From Atherix ibis (lineage: Eukaryota > Arthropoda > Insecta > Diptera > Athericidae): a DNA stretch of 64,000 nucleotides. A program made the translations under genes and the position numbers. The notes under the pieces were generated by a model. That model searched no databases. It worked only from the letters and a program-made list of their open reading frames with translations, and was not told the origin of the DNA. The DNA lies in contig OY282605.1 of the NCBI GenBank assembly GCA_958298945.1, forward strand, positions 38,046,811 to 38,110,810, written 5' to 3'. Of the stretch, positions 22,750 through 34,601 are shown piece after piece (the first letter of the stretch is position 1; every line of letters starts with the position of its first letter).

Positions 22750-22945
22750 ATCATATAATAGGTTCAACGGCTTCAAACCGCATGATTTTGGAATCGAATC
22801 GACATCACCAAATCTCAGAATTAAGCGTCCTGCAAATTTTTCGCTCAATAAAACCAGAATTTTTCATGCTGTGTTGCCAAAATTTGTCATGTTCTGTGGA
22901 TTGTGGTGCTGTCTTGTTGAAACCATTTATATTATTTATCTTTTG
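22750..22945 (-). mobile_element. Family T transposase fragment (T4a)
   Basis: On the minus strand WFQQDSTTIH (second catalytic region, Asp kept) is followed by sequence matching the stretch up to the third catalytic region. It abuts the end of the jockey fragment at about 22745. Confidence 0.65.
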
Positions 22946-23094
22946 TTTATGTTAGATTTGAATTTTTATTCAAATTTCTACGTTTTGTTAGGTAAATTTA
23001 ATGATTTTCTAAAAAATGCTAAAGAAAAAAGGTTAATAAATAAATCACATTTTAGATTCGGTTTTTGTTTTGAATTTTATTTAATTTTATTGTT

Positions 23095-24024
23095 ATAAAT
23101 TTTGCCATTAGGCATAAAATGTAATGCCATTCAAATAACCGCCACGAGACTTTTTGCAGTACTCGATCCTTTTGAGAAATTTTTTTAATGACTTTATCGC
23201 ATATTTTTAGGTGTAATTTGGCTATAAATTGAGAAATTTTGATATTTGAATGCTCGTAAATATAATATTTTGCATAATCTCATCAGAAATAAGAAAAAAC
23301 TCAAGAATCCAATTTATTATATTATTTTTGTCAATCCAATTTATTATATTATTTGAATGAATTCCGAATGGTCTGTTAGAAAAAATGAGCTTTTTCGAGT
23401 TACTTCATACTCTCCATAGATGGCTCTATGCACAAATATGCACATTTGCTTGTTGATTTATAATACAATATATTTCATAGTCTTAGAAGAAAAAGTCCGA
23501 CGACTCCAAACCGTACGATTTTGAGGGCTAATCGACATCATCAAATCTCATAATTAAGCGTTCTGTGAACTTAATGCTCAATAAAACCAAAATTTGTCAT
23601 AGTGTATGGTTTGTGACACTGTCTTATTGAAACCGTATATGTTCCAGATTATCATAACCGACTTTTTTAGACCTAAGAGTAATGGTATCTTCGTCTTTAT
23701 TATCAAAGAAATACGGGCCATTGACAATTTTAAAACAAAATTCCTACCAGACAGTTTTCTTTTTACGGACAAAATATGTCCAGTTGTGGGTTTTCAGAGC
23801 CTTATGTTGGGCAATTTTATGAGAGAAACGTGTTTACGGTAGAATCAGCACCTCCCTTATTGAAATTTTTTTTTTTTTGCAATTTTAAAGTATTATTCGG
23901 TAATTAGGCGAACCATAATATTAAATGGCAAACCTAGATCTTAGCAATTTTTATTTGATATAATATACATGTTTGCCTGACAGCTGTCAAAAACAGGCCC
24001 GTACTTTCCGAACTACAAAATGCA
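23095..24024 (-). mobile_element. Family T element (T4b) interrupted by a satellite S unit
   Basis: 23095-23260 matches the C-terminal coding region of family T on the minus strand (complement of CATTCAAATAACCGCCACGA, GHLN region). 23475-24024 carries the second catalytic region (FQ, stop, DSVTNH), later coding remnants, GACAGCTGTCAAA at about 23979 and the right end TACTTTCCGAACTACAAAAT near 24003. A satellite S unit lies between the two parts at 23275-23460. Confidence 0.7.
23275..23460. repeat. Single satellite S unit inside T4b
   Basis: Contains CCAATTTATTATATTATTT (twice, about 40 bp apart), GAATTCCGAATGGTCTGTTAG, GAGCTTTTTCGAGTTACTTC and CTCTCCATAGATGGCTC, as in the 17.4 kb array. Confidence 0.85.
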
Positions 24025-25330
24025 TAACGTGATAGTTCTGGTGCAGTTGTGTCCAGATTGCACGTAGCATTGTTAACAATGGGGCGTTAATTTTTTTTTA
24101 AAAGTACCGATTTTTTTTTGTTGATAAACGAGTTCATTTTTATATAATGGTTTTGTATAAAATTATAAAAATTTTAGTTTAAATATTAAATTTAATTAAA
24201 AAAATTAGTATCTTCAAAAATTGTTTTCAAAGAAATTATTCATTTTGTATTAGTCAGTAATTATATTGGGATTTTTTTTCTTTTCTATTTAACTTGGATT
24301 GAATAAATGTATTTCTGACTATTTCATGTTCCTAAAGTTGTCATCTTTTTACCGTCACTACAAGTCCTCAGACCGTCCCCTTCCGAAACAATATAGTAAA
24401 TATTACATTATGAATTATAAATAAAGCAAATTTTCATACGATTTGTTTACGAAAGAATCAAAAATTCAATCAATTCCATTTTCTATCTTTACTCATAGTT
24501 TCGACAATACAATATAATACATTGTAATATATAGTTTAACAAAGTATAAACTCAAACTAAACTCACATTCATTCAGGTGGATAAATACATTCAGCGAGTA
24601 TACATTATATACGAAATTGAGAAACATTAAAATAACATAAAACTCTAGAATTGCTCATAAAATATGTAATAAGCTTTATAGAAAAAGTTAGAATGTCCAA
24701 AAAATGGCAAATCAATACGAACCAAACTTTTATATTCATTCACTTTTGAGAAAGATTCCAGTTTAATTTAAAATAATTTTTTTTATAAGTATAAACTTTA
24801 GCTTATCCTACACTCAATAGCAAAGATATTTAAGTCTCTCTCTCTTTTGTTAATTAAATAATAAAAAAAATTACGTAAACTTTCTCTTATCACGTTTAAT
24901 TTTAGTTAAAACATTTGAATTTTTTTTTTCATGAAAGCTAATTAAAACTTTGACTTTTCCATGAAATTATTACTCTTAATGTGAATTTAAAATTGATAGA
25001 AATTTTTCAAACTGAAAATTGGTCAATTTTACAACACTAAGAATAACAAAAATAATTATTTTACTTTGTATTTCTCTGTACAAAAAAAAACTGTATAAAA
25101 ATATTTTAAAGAAAAATATAATTAACAAAAAAAAGGAGAAAAGTTTCTAATTAATCGAAAATGTGTTTATAGGAATTTGAAAGTTTATTCCCTGGGCGTT
25201 AGGCGATTTAGGCACCAAAACCGCCTGAAGTCGATTTGTGCGCCACCTATGTGAAAGTAAGTGAAACACTATCACCAAGGCTACCATAACAATATCTACC
25301 AAAACTTCAAAAGTTGGCCAATTATCTAAG
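24025..25330. other. AT-rich gene-free stretch
   Basis: No element recognised to 25150. 25150-25330 is more complex but its frames match nothing I know. Confidence 0.5.
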
Positions 25331-26480
25331 AAACCATACACATGAGTCTAAATTCGTAAAGAATTATCTAAGAAACTCACATGAGTCTAAATTCGTAAAG
25401 AAATGCAATAAAAACGAAGTAAATTTTATCAAGTTACTTCTCACTCCCCATAGATGTCTCTTTACGCAAGAGTGCCTCTCACTCTCCACAGATACCTCTG
25501 CACACAATTTTGCATTTTTTTTAATACGAGCCAAATAGTATTTTGTCAGGCAAACAGTAAAAAAAATCATTCAGTTCAAAAAAGATAAAAAAGAAGAACT
25601 TGTATTTTTATTTTTGCATATTTTTATTAAGAAAATTATTGAAATTTTTATAATTCCCAAAAAAACCAATAATTTTTACCTATTTTTTAGGTAAAAAAAC
25701 TGCCTGCTCATAAAAGTGCCTCTCACTCTCAATAGATGTCTCCGCACACAATTATTGATTTATTTTTAATTCTAGCAAAATATTTTTTAAAACAAACAAT
25801 AAAAAAAAAACTAAAAATAAATAAGTTTAAAAAATATAAACTCATTATTTTCTAAAAGAACATTCGGAATCAAACTCCTTTGGAAAAAACTGAGCCTTCA
25901 CAAGCTAAGAGTACCTCTCACTCTCCATAGATGTCTCTGCACACAATTGTGATTTTTTTAATACTAGCAAAATACTATTTTTTTCTGGAAAACAATAAAA
26001 AAATAATAATAATTAAATAAAATAGTCAAAATTTAAACACTGAATGAGCTGTTATGAAATACACGTAATTAACTTTCTTAAGTTACCTCTCACTCCCCAT
26101 TGATGTCTCTGTATACAATTGTGCAAATTTTTTTTGTATACTAGTAAAATATTATTTTGTAAGCAAAACAATCAATCTACGAGTACCTGTCACTCCCCAT
26201 AGATGTCTCTTCGCACAAGAATGCCTCTCACTCTTCATAGATGTCTCTGCACACAATTCTACAATTTTTTGAATACTAGCAAAATAAAAATCTTTTCAGG
26301 CAAACAATAAAAAAAAATTTAAAAAATAATTTAAAAATAGTCAACAATCAAACTCCGAATGTTCTTTTGGAAACAATAAGTTTTCTCAAGCTACGAGTAC
26401 CGGTCACTCTTCGTAGATGTCTCTGCACATAAGTGTGCAATTTTTTTTTTGAATACAAGCGAAATAGTATTTTTTTTTCA
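25330..26480. repeat. Divergent satellite S array
   Basis: Variants of CACTCTCCATAGATGTCTCTGC occur near 25445, 25480, 25725, 25922, 26093, 26195, 26232 and 26405, usually followed by ACACAATTGTGC, a T run, ACTAGCAAAAT and CAGGCAAACAAT. Units are shorter and more variable than at 17.4 kb. The array starts with a local duplication (ACATGAGTCTAAATTCGTAA at about 25339 and 25380). Confidence 0.85.
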
Positions 26481-26564
26481 GGCAAGATATAAAGTCTACC
26501 AATTATAAGTTTATTTTAAATTTTTTAATAAATCACACATTTTGTTTGAAAAGTCTCTTATTCT

Positions 26565-27290
26565 TTATTGTCATATGTTGTGGAGACTTAACCATTTAAG
26601 TGATAAATAATATCGGGTAAATGTCAGTCACGACTACCTTTACAGACATTGATCTTTTTTATAAAAGTTTTGAACACATATTAGCGTAATTGTGGCTCTA
26701 TTTTTTTGGATAATGCGGTTGATATCGGTTTTGAGCTCATGAATTATGTGTGGACTATTCTCATAAACCTTATGTTTCTCATAGCCTCACAAAAAGAAGT
26801 TCAGAAGCGTTAAATCACATTTATGGTCGTTCAATAATTGCTCTTGGATTTTCAGATACCCAAATGCGATAATTTTGCCTGTTAAAACGTAGCTGTCTCA
26901 GTGAAAATAACCTTGGTTTGTGGAAAACCCAGCACTATGTTCAATGATCTAATCAGCTGGCTTTAATTCTTGCACCAATTGGACCTCATAAGGCTTAAGA
27001 GCCAAATCCTTCTGAAAAATTCGCCATGTAGTCTTTGTGGACAGGTCCAATCGTCGTGAAATCGATAAACTCAATACTTCCACTCATCAAAAAGTATATT
27101 TTTTTTATACACCGAAAAGTATATTTTTTATTCTCCTGAAGCAGGCTTAGAAGTAAGTTACGATCTTTACGACAAAAAATATCGTGGCTTTTACGAAATG
27201 CGGTTTTCACAAATCGGCCATTTTGAATTATTTTAACACGATTTTGGCGCCAAATTGAAGACTTTATAACAAATGGTAAGCCGTTTACTA
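26565..27290 (-). pseudogene. Family U Tc3-like transposase, heavily decayed
   Basis: On the minus strand the N-terminal part (27240 downwards) gives VKIIQNGRFVKTAFRK. The middle gives LVQELKP-like and YRIWVSENPRAIIE segments. The C-terminus gives NVCKGSRD then HLPDIIYHLNG at about 26580. These are the order and motifs of insect Tc3-like transposases, but the sequence is distinct from family T. Many stops and frameshifts. No ends identified. Confidence 0.6.
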
Positions 27291-27369
27291 TAAACTTATT
27301 AAAAAGCTGGATAACAGGACTGTCAGCATAGCCAATTTCAAACCTATTAAGGCTAATTAACAAAAGAAA

Positions 27370-27560
27370 AAACCTAAAAATAAATAAGTTTGAAAATTTA
27401 TTGTATGTTTTTTTTGTCTATTGCAATTGAGCAATCGAATAAATTCCGAATGTTCTTGTCGAAAAAAAATCAATTCTTTCAAGTTACCTCTCAATCCCCA
27501 TAGATGTCTCTATACAGAAATGTGCACATTTGCTTCCTCAAACACACGTGTTCTTATTAT
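27370..27560. repeat. Single satellite S unit
   Basis: Has TTGCAATTGAGCAATCGAAT, AAATTCCGAATGTTCTTGTC, CCCCATAGATGTCTC and AAACACACGTGTTC in the order seen in the main array. Confidence 0.85.
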
Positions 27561-28790
27561 TTTTTTTAAATTTTCCTATAATTTTAGTCATTTTTTACTG
27601 TTTTTTTTAGTTTTTATTTTACATATTAAAAAATATTTATCAAAAAGTATTCATTAATCAAATTTATTTAGAATTGCGCAAAATTAATCGAAAATTGCAA
27701 TGCAATTTTGAATCGTCATAGAATTTCGTAATCATAAAATGGAATAGGAAAAAGTGGGTCAATAGTTCGTGGTTATGTGCAAACAAAACATAAATAGTTG
27801 TTCTATAACAGCATTGATAATAGTATTTAGTAATATCTAGTAATATTAACAATAATGGAGCATTTTTAAGGCGTAGTATGCGGAATCGTATGATCAATGC
27901 GGCTGTTCGTCGACACAATCACACAATCTAACATAGTTTGTTATGTTTTTGCTCGCATAAAAAAAATTGTTGGAGGAAAGGCGGTGGTGATATCTTTCGA
28001 AAGCCTATTTTTCTTATCAATATGACACAAAAATAACACCAAATATCAAAAACAATCGGCAAAAAAAAAAAATAATTCGATAGAAAAAAATCAATAAAAA
28101 TATTGAGAAAAAAAGCTGAAACGAATTTTAGTGTTTATGGAGTGCTTGGTCAAAAGCAGATCAGTAATTCGAACGATAAGAAATCAAATTGAAATTAACG
28201 CAGATATGCGACTGCTACTGAAAATAAGTACGCAATCTTAAATAAGACCTTATTACGCATTTAGGGACAATTCAATTAAATCTATTATTATATGGAATAA
28301 TTAAAAAATGCTTTCATGTTGTTATTATTATTTTTCGTAGTTGAAAGTTGAAATGTTATTTGATGTCGAGTACTTATGGCGTGCCTTAATTGCCGTTGGC
28401 TTCGGTTTATCAACGAAAATTATATGCAAATAAATTTATTTTTAGGTACACTGAATTAGACTTAAGAAAATCTTGGAAAAAGCCTTTGATGTGTGAGACT
28501 CACTTTTCAGCGGGTCTTAATTTTCAGAAAAAGAAATTAATTCAATAAATTTTAAATTTAAAAAAAAGGAAAGGTTTTTTTTTAAAGAAAAGTAGGAACA
28601 TTTTTTTTTAGCCAAATCACACTTATTTTGAAAAAATTAACTTTGGCCACGTTTAATAATAGTAAATAATTTTTATAAAATCAAGCGACATCTATGAGAA
28701 TTTTCTCTTACTTGCAATCAATTGAAAAATAATTAATTTATTATTTTTAATATTTTCTGTTGTCGGAAATTTTGTCGGGGCATTTGTGCA
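27560..28790. other. AT-rich gene-free stretch
   Basis: Nothing recognised. 27930-28460 is slightly more complex but has no coherent frame. Confidence 0.5.
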
Positions 28791-29520
28791 GGTATGTAAT
28801 ATCTGTGGCATAAAAAGTAACGAAATAGTCATTTCTGAGAGAGATTTGGCAACATTGCGCACTTCTTCGAACTAAGTACGTTGACTCCTCCGAGATGGAC
28901 GGTACAAATTTCAATGCCGTCCTCTAGCTTCATGACCGTACAAAGTGTCAAAAATGAGGTTGTGTTTTTATAGTGCATTGTGTACCACGATATTTTGTGT
29001 TAAGTTTTAAATGGGAAAAGTTGCAACGAAGCGTACATTTTTTTGTTGGCACAAAGCATTATTGGGGGGTCGTGTAGCAGTAGAACTTGAGCCTTGCTCA
29101 GAGTGGCCTTGAACATCGAAAACTGATGCAATTCTGGAACGAATTAGAGCTTTTGTGCGATTATTGCTTCTTTTTTATAAAGACGTTCTTGAAAAGGTAA
29201 GAAAAAGGGGTTCTTTGCGTCGGATCATTTTGATACTCAATCATAATAACGCTTCCTGTCACACGAGCATCTCCATCAACGAAAAAAAAAACCCTAAACA
29301 CTCCCGTTCATCTAATCCGAGTCCATATAACAGTTTTTTTTTGCTCTCCAAGATCAAAAACCACTTAAAATGACGCCATCTTGGCTGAAGGCGATTCCAG
29401 TTGAAGCCTTCCAGCAAGGCGACTACTTTGAAGGGGCATAATATAAATTGGTAAAAATGTAAGAAAATTTCATTACTTTTCTGCTATACCTGGTAGGCTT
29501 TTTTTTGGCAAAACGTGACT
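28790..29520 (+). mobile_element. Mariner B remnant (B3)
   Basis: Plus-strand broken frames show LFYKDVLEKVRKRGS, LNHNNASCHTSISIN (second catalytic region, with Asn in place of the expected Asp), FFLLSKIKNHLK, then IPVEAFQQGDYFEG near 29390-29440. These are mariner C-terminal motifs. The third catalytic Asp (APCDFF type) reads PYNSFF and is lost. The N-terminal half is mostly missing. The block CTTGAGCCTTGCTCAGAGTG links it to B4 on the other strand. Confidence 0.7.
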
Positions 29521-29559
29521 TTTAAAGTACTCAGAGTAATATTTTTTTTAATATCATTT

Positions 29560-29710
29560 CCGGAAGCATTTGTAGTAAAACGTAAATTTTTTTGGCACCA
29601 TAACAACTCAGTATTTCCCGACACCTCGGCTGTATCACTAACTGGATTCGAACTCAAAACTGCAGCGTCCTGACGCATAATCGAGGGGCACACATTGGAA
29701 ATATTTTTTT
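29560..29710 (-). repeat. Possible tRNA-derived SINE segment, copy 1
   Basis: Read on the minus strand it contains GGACGCTGCAGTTTTGAG, then GTTCGAATCC, a good match to a Pol III B box, then AGTGATACAGCCGAGGTGTC. A matching segment lies at 31873-32010 in the opposite orientation, also next to mariner B. The A box is not clear. It could instead be an uncharacterised part of the neighbouring element. Confidence 0.4.
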
Positions 29711-30700
29711 CTATACTCTTTTAACTGTTTATTAATCCTTTTTTATGGAGTCTTAATTTCATCTATAGAAATAAGGCGAATAAATGTTTACTACTAAAAA
29801 TATTCACAAAAAAACCTAACCTAAAATTATTGTAAAACGAGAAAAGATTATATTAGAAATTTTCGAATTTTTTGCAACGGCCATTTTGTTTTTCTTTCTG
29901 CATTAACAATCGTTCGACACTTGTAGGGTTTTTGCATAAAAAATAAATTTGACCGCCACAAATATTTGGTGTTCTCTTATTAAAAATATTTTAATCGAAC
30001 AAACTGAAAATAGAGGTTATATTAAATATTATTTACTAAATTTTTTATTAAAAAACGGTTTAAGTACAAATTATGTTTTATATTAAATTTATAAAAATTA
30101 GAATTTTTTCTATTCAAACTCGGAATATTAATAATTTTTTCTGTCAAATGTAATAATTAAGGTATATTTAAAAAAAAACACCGCAAAATAGGAGTTGCCA
30201 AATATTGGGAGTGAACAACTCTTCAATTACGCAATTATGAACTCCCTTTTTTTTATTTTGGATGCGAAAAACCATGACATTATTTATTTTTTATAAATTT
30301 TCAATATTATATTGTATGTACCATAACATAAGTAGCTAGATTATGACGAATTCTGAAAATTGATAAAATGTCAAATAAATTGTTTTATTTTTTATTTAGT
30401 GAAATTAAATAAGAAAAGAGAAATTGAACCGTAAAAATAATATCCTCAGCCATTATACAATTTTACAATGCGTAGTTTTACCAACAAAAAAAAATAAATA
30501 AACACCAAAAAATAACAAAGTTAAATCATCATTATCGGAAAATTCTTCCTGTTATTAAAAAAAAAAAAAAAGCAAAAAATGAAAAGGAAAAACAAAAGGA
30601 CAACAACGAAAATAATATAACTAAATCACGTAGGATATTCACGAAAAATTCACGTGTCAAGTTCGTGAGGATTTTACATTTGAAAATCTCCAATGTTTTT
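29710..30700. other. AT-rich gene-free stretch
   Basis: Nothing recognised. Confidence 0.5.
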
Positions 30701-31002
30701 TTAGGTTTTGGGTTTATGTACATACGAATTCCTCGTCGTCATCGTCAGCTTTTGAATACACGCGTGCAGATGTCCTTGTCAAGTGCACGTACCAAAATAA
30801 TGCGTAGGAGCCTTTTTCATTGATTTCCATTCAGCCACATCGACTGACTAGCTATCCAGGGTAGTGGAACAGAATAAAAACGAGAACTTTTCTAGACCAA
30901 CCATGTGACACGGATACATACATTCGTACTCTGGTATATATCAATTACTGTGGCATCTGTACTTGTACATAATTTAATTCTGATATAATAAGTAGATAAA
31001 TT

Positions 31003-31012
31003 ATATAAAGAG
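31003..31012 (+). promoter_or_regulatory. Possible TATA box in a low-copy block
   Basis: ATTATATAAAGAG precedes the GC-richer, repeat-free sequence 31015-31270, which looks like a promoter or 5' leader: AGTCGTTCCGTTC at about 31145 and a donor-like TTTGTAAGC at 31228. The TATA match is good but common in AT-rich DNA. Confidence 0.2.
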
Positions 31013-31352
31013 AGAAGCTAGGGCATAGGCGGTGGTGTTTGTATAGATAACGCAGCAAAAGTCCTACGCGAAAAAATCTATCTGCGATCTGGACTATTTC
31101 GAACGTACGAAAACTCCCAATCGTAGACCCGCCGTAGTCACCCAGTCGTTCCGTTCTCTTGTGGTTCGTTGAAGCTGAATTTGTGAACGTGTCACAGACA
31201 AGTTAGGCTGCGTGCACCTTTCCCATTTGTAAGCAGTTGCCGTGGGCCGATTCAATTAATTCTATCTTTCCCATATGCTATGGCAATAATTCTGTCGTAC
31301 TAAATACAAATCGATCGAATGAATCCATTTTTTTCAATTAACAACTAACCTA

Positions 31353-31541
31353 CAAACTCGGACGCGTACAAGTTCACCTATGATTGCATAAAGAATACTA
31401 TTGAGGAGGAAATTTTTCATCAAAACGCACAAATACTATCGACCATTGATGTTAGGTAAAGTGGAATTTTTTTTTAAAAAAAATTGTTTTTCTCAACAGG
31501 TTGGAATCGCCGCTGACCCAAGAACAGCTTTCAAGGATAAT
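31353..31541 (+). other. Possible pair of short host exons with a 44-bp intron
   Basis: A frame open from 31353 reads NSDAYKFTYDCIKNTIEEE then IFHQNAQILSTIDV and reaches a donor-like AG/GTAAAG at 31455/31456. An acceptor (T-rich tract, TCTCAACAG) ends at 31499. Joining the two keeps the frame open as RLESPLTQEQLSRII, reaching a donor-like GTATAAG at about 31541. The splice frame match and the repeat-free setting are the support. Against it: no in-frame ATG, a weak upstream acceptor and a short intron. I do not recognise the protein. Confidence 0.3.
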
Positions 31542-31846
31542 ACGTATAAGCACTAGTTTAAGTGGCCTGTCGATTCGATTTCGATTCAATTGACACTCTT
31601 ACTAATTTATCAATCAATCAATTCTGATCTATTTTTGATGAAAATTCCAAGGTTGGCAAATTATTTATTATTATTAAAAAAATTCTTCTGGACGTTGTTA
31701 ATTTTTTACTTCTTCTTTAAAAAGATTTATTGACAAAATAAGATTTTTCTTTATCCAATTTTACTACGCTAATTATCTGATCATTTTACTTTCATTTCCT
31801 TATCCCTTATCATACCCTTTCGGTCCTACAACCCGCCTGAGCAGAT

Positions 31847-31872
31847 ACAAAGAAGAAGAAGAAGAAGAAGGA
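31847..31872. repeat. GAA microsatellite
   Basis: About eight GAA units immediately before the SINE-like segment. A simple-repeat tail next to a retroposon would be expected, but orientation is not settled. Confidence 0.7.
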
Positions 31873-32010
31873 TTATGCGGCACTGGGATATCTGCATCTA
31901 GGACGCTGCAGTTCTGAGTTCCAATCTCATTAGTGATATAGCCGAGGTGTCATTTAGTTGTCCCCGAAAAGCCTGAGTTGTTCTGGTGCCATGTAAAAAT
32001 TTACATTTTA
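31873..32010 (+). repeat. Possible tRNA-derived SINE segment, copy 2
   Basis: GGACGCTGCAGTTCTGAGTT, then CAATCTCATTAGTGATA, then AGCCGAGGTGTC matches the minus strand of 29560-29710. Upstream TGCGGCACTGGGATAT could be a degraded A box. Both copies are followed by the same mariner B 3' sequence. Confidence 0.4.
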
Positions 32011-33140
32011 GTGTAAATGCTTTAGAAAAAATATTATTTTTAGTATTGTACTTTAAAAGTCAGGTTCTTGAGAAATATCCTGCTAGGTATAACAGAAAAG
32101 TAATGAGATTTTCATTTATTTTTATAAATTTGTGTTATTTCCCTTCAAAGTAGTTTCCTTGCTAGAAAGCATCAACTGGAATCGCCTTCAGATCATCGGT
32201 TATACTCCCTTCGATATTATTGACAGTGGCAAGATGGCGGTTCTATAATTGAGCATCAAAGGGAACTGACGCGAAGAACCTCTTTTTCTGAGCCTTATAA
32301 AAAAAACAACATAAATCGTACAAAAGCTCTCATTCGTTTCAAAATTTCATCAATTTTCGATGTTCAAGGCCACTCTGAGCGAGACTCAAGTTCCACTACT
32401 TCTCGGGCCCCACCAACATTTACATTTACTCTAAATGCTTCCCGAAATTATATTTAAAAAAATATTATTTTTAGTATTTTAAAAGTTACGTTCTCCAGAA
32501 ATAGCCTACCAAGTATAGCAGAAAAGTAATGAAATTTTCTTTTATTTTTACGAATTTATGTAATGCCTCTTCAAAGAAGTTTCTTTTATACTTCCTCCGA
32601 TGTAATTGACAGTGCCAAGATGTCGTCATTTTAAAAGATTTTTGATCTTGGAGAGCAAAATAAACTGTTACATGGACTCGGATTAGATGAACGGGAGTGT
32701 TTAGGGTTCCTTTTTTTTATTGATGGAGATGCTCGTGTGATAGGGAACGTTGTTATGATTGAGCATCAGAACGTTGTTATGATTGAGCAGAATTTCTTTT
32801 TCTGAGCCTTATAAAAAAAACAGCAAAAAACGCACAAAAGCTCAAGTTCCACTGCTACTCGGGCCCCCAACATTTACATTTACTCTAAATGCTTCCCGAA
32901 ATTATATTTAAAAAAATATTATTTTTAGTATTTTAAAAGTAACGTTCTCCAGAAATAGCCTACCAAGTATAGCAGAAAAGTAATGAAATTTTGTTTGCAA
33001 CCATTTTCTTTTATTTTAAAAAATTTATGTTATGTCCCTTCATAGTAGTTCTCTTGTTTGAAGGCTTCAACTGGAATCGCCTTCAGCTCTCTTTAATGTT
33101 ATTAATAGTATCAAGATGGCGTCATTTGATGGGGTTTTTG
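32010..33140 (-). mobile_element. Mariner B 3' segments, three tandem partial copies (B4)
   Basis: The mariner B 3' terminus and C-terminal coding region recur at about 32040-32400, 32460-32860 and 32920-33130, all on the minus strand. Markers: AGCAGAAAAGTAATGAAATT at 32517 and 32977, variant at 32091, and the complement of the IPVEAF coding region at about 32175 and 33075. Between copies 2 and 3 the sequence CATTTACATTTACTCTAAAT through CCAAGTATAGC is nearly identical (32414-32520 and 32872-32980), so the duplication is younger than the element. Confidence 0.7.
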
Positions 33141-34380
33141 ACTTATACTGAATAGGTCTCTCCACAAAAATTCTGTCCAAATTTTGTTGGCAATATTTAA
33201 AATAACAGCAACGCCGTAAATCAGTGGGGGCCAATTTTAAATTTCAGTCAGTATGCGATTGAAGCGGTTCGTTTAAAACCATTTTCATATGTAATGTCAT
33301 TTTTGCGTAAACAAATTAGATTTTTTAATATTGCGAATTTTGTTATTTGATGGAATTAGTTTTAGAAATTTATTCCATCAAAACAACAAAATCCGCAATT
33401 CAAAAATGCAAAATGAATTAAATGAGAGAATGTGATATTATTGTATAAAGCTTCATTATAATATAAATGTGTGTTTGTGATGGTAATTTAAATGCACCAC
33501 CTGCGGTTGGATATATTTTTCAGCACTTTGGCAAATTTTCACAACACTTTCAGAAGGGTACTTTAAGAAGCCAAAGGACTTGTACGTTATCAAACTGTTT
33601 GATGTGCATTCTGCTTCTAAAGCTGAAAGATAGTCTTCATAATGCAATAACTTGCGTAGCTTAAAAACAATTAGGCCTTTTTCACTGAATTAATTAAGTG
33701 TAGATACATAAATAATCATGGTCACTTAAAATATTTATTTAACCCATCTGCTCTTAATTTCCCTTAAATTATCTTACACACACTTTATGTGTACATACGC
33801 CGGCACTGAACTATTTTCCGGTAAACATTGAACTGTCAACATCACATTTGTTTACATTTATTCAATGATGAACTTTTCACTTTTTTAATACTTTTTAGAC
33901 CAAATAAATCATTAAAAGCCATTTAAACACATTATAAACTAATTTTTTTTAATTTCTGTAGTGAAAAAGAAGATGTCAACTTACCAGAGGAAAGAAATTC
34001 CCGGTTTCCTTATTCGGTTGAATGACCAGTAACCCCTTTCATAAAACACTTCATATTCTGAAATCAAAACTTCCTATTAAATATTATATCAACAATATAA
34101 CTTACTTTTTCGTATATACTTAAAAAATATAAAAACTACACTTTCGCTTGCACTTTCCGAAAAGTGTCAAAATAACAACTTGAAAAACAACAAAATTATA
34201 CAAGCATTTCGGTATCCTACCACCTTTCATGAAAAATGGTGTGTTTTAAAACTCTCCGAAAATCTACAAAATTGAGACGATTTTATTTAATTAATAATAA
34301 ATCTAAAATACAATTTTAATTTCATATAAAAAGATTGTACAAAAAATAAAAATTCAAGTTTTGCTTGAAATAATTGATTT
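33140..34380. other. Gene-free stretch
   Basis: No ORF or family recognised. It contains the hairpin at 33331-33398. Confidence 0.45.
33331..33398. repeat. Imperfect hairpin
   Basis: TTGCGAATTTTGTT...TTTGATGGAAT faces ATTCCATCAAA...AACAAAATCCGCAA with few mismatches: arms of about 26 bp around a loop of about 16 nt. Could be a small MITE core or a chance foldback. Confidence 0.6.
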
Positions 34381-34382
34381 AA

Positions 34383-34582
34383 AATTATGCTTTTGAAATT
34401 CAATAAATTCCTATTACGAAAACTATGTGTAGATGTCAGTAGGTGTCTCATGTCTACAAAAAAAAAATCTACACAAATTTATGCAAGCAGTACGATTTTT
34501 CGCCGCTTCTATTTTAATTCAGCTAGAAAATTTCGTTTACGTATACGAAAATCTGGCCCGTATCGAGGTATTCTTTAATCTA
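34383..34582. repeat. 200-bp direct repeat, copy 1
   Basis: Matches 35585-35782 over nearly its whole length: ATTATGCTTTTGAAATTCAA, AGATGTCAGTAGGTGTC, CACAAATTTATGCA, AGTACGATTT, ATACGAAAATCTG and GTATTCTTTAATCTAA. Short frames here are not shared as coding, since indels differ between copies. Confidence 0.85.
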
Positions 34583-34601
34583 AGGTTCTGATGGTCTAAA
34601 G

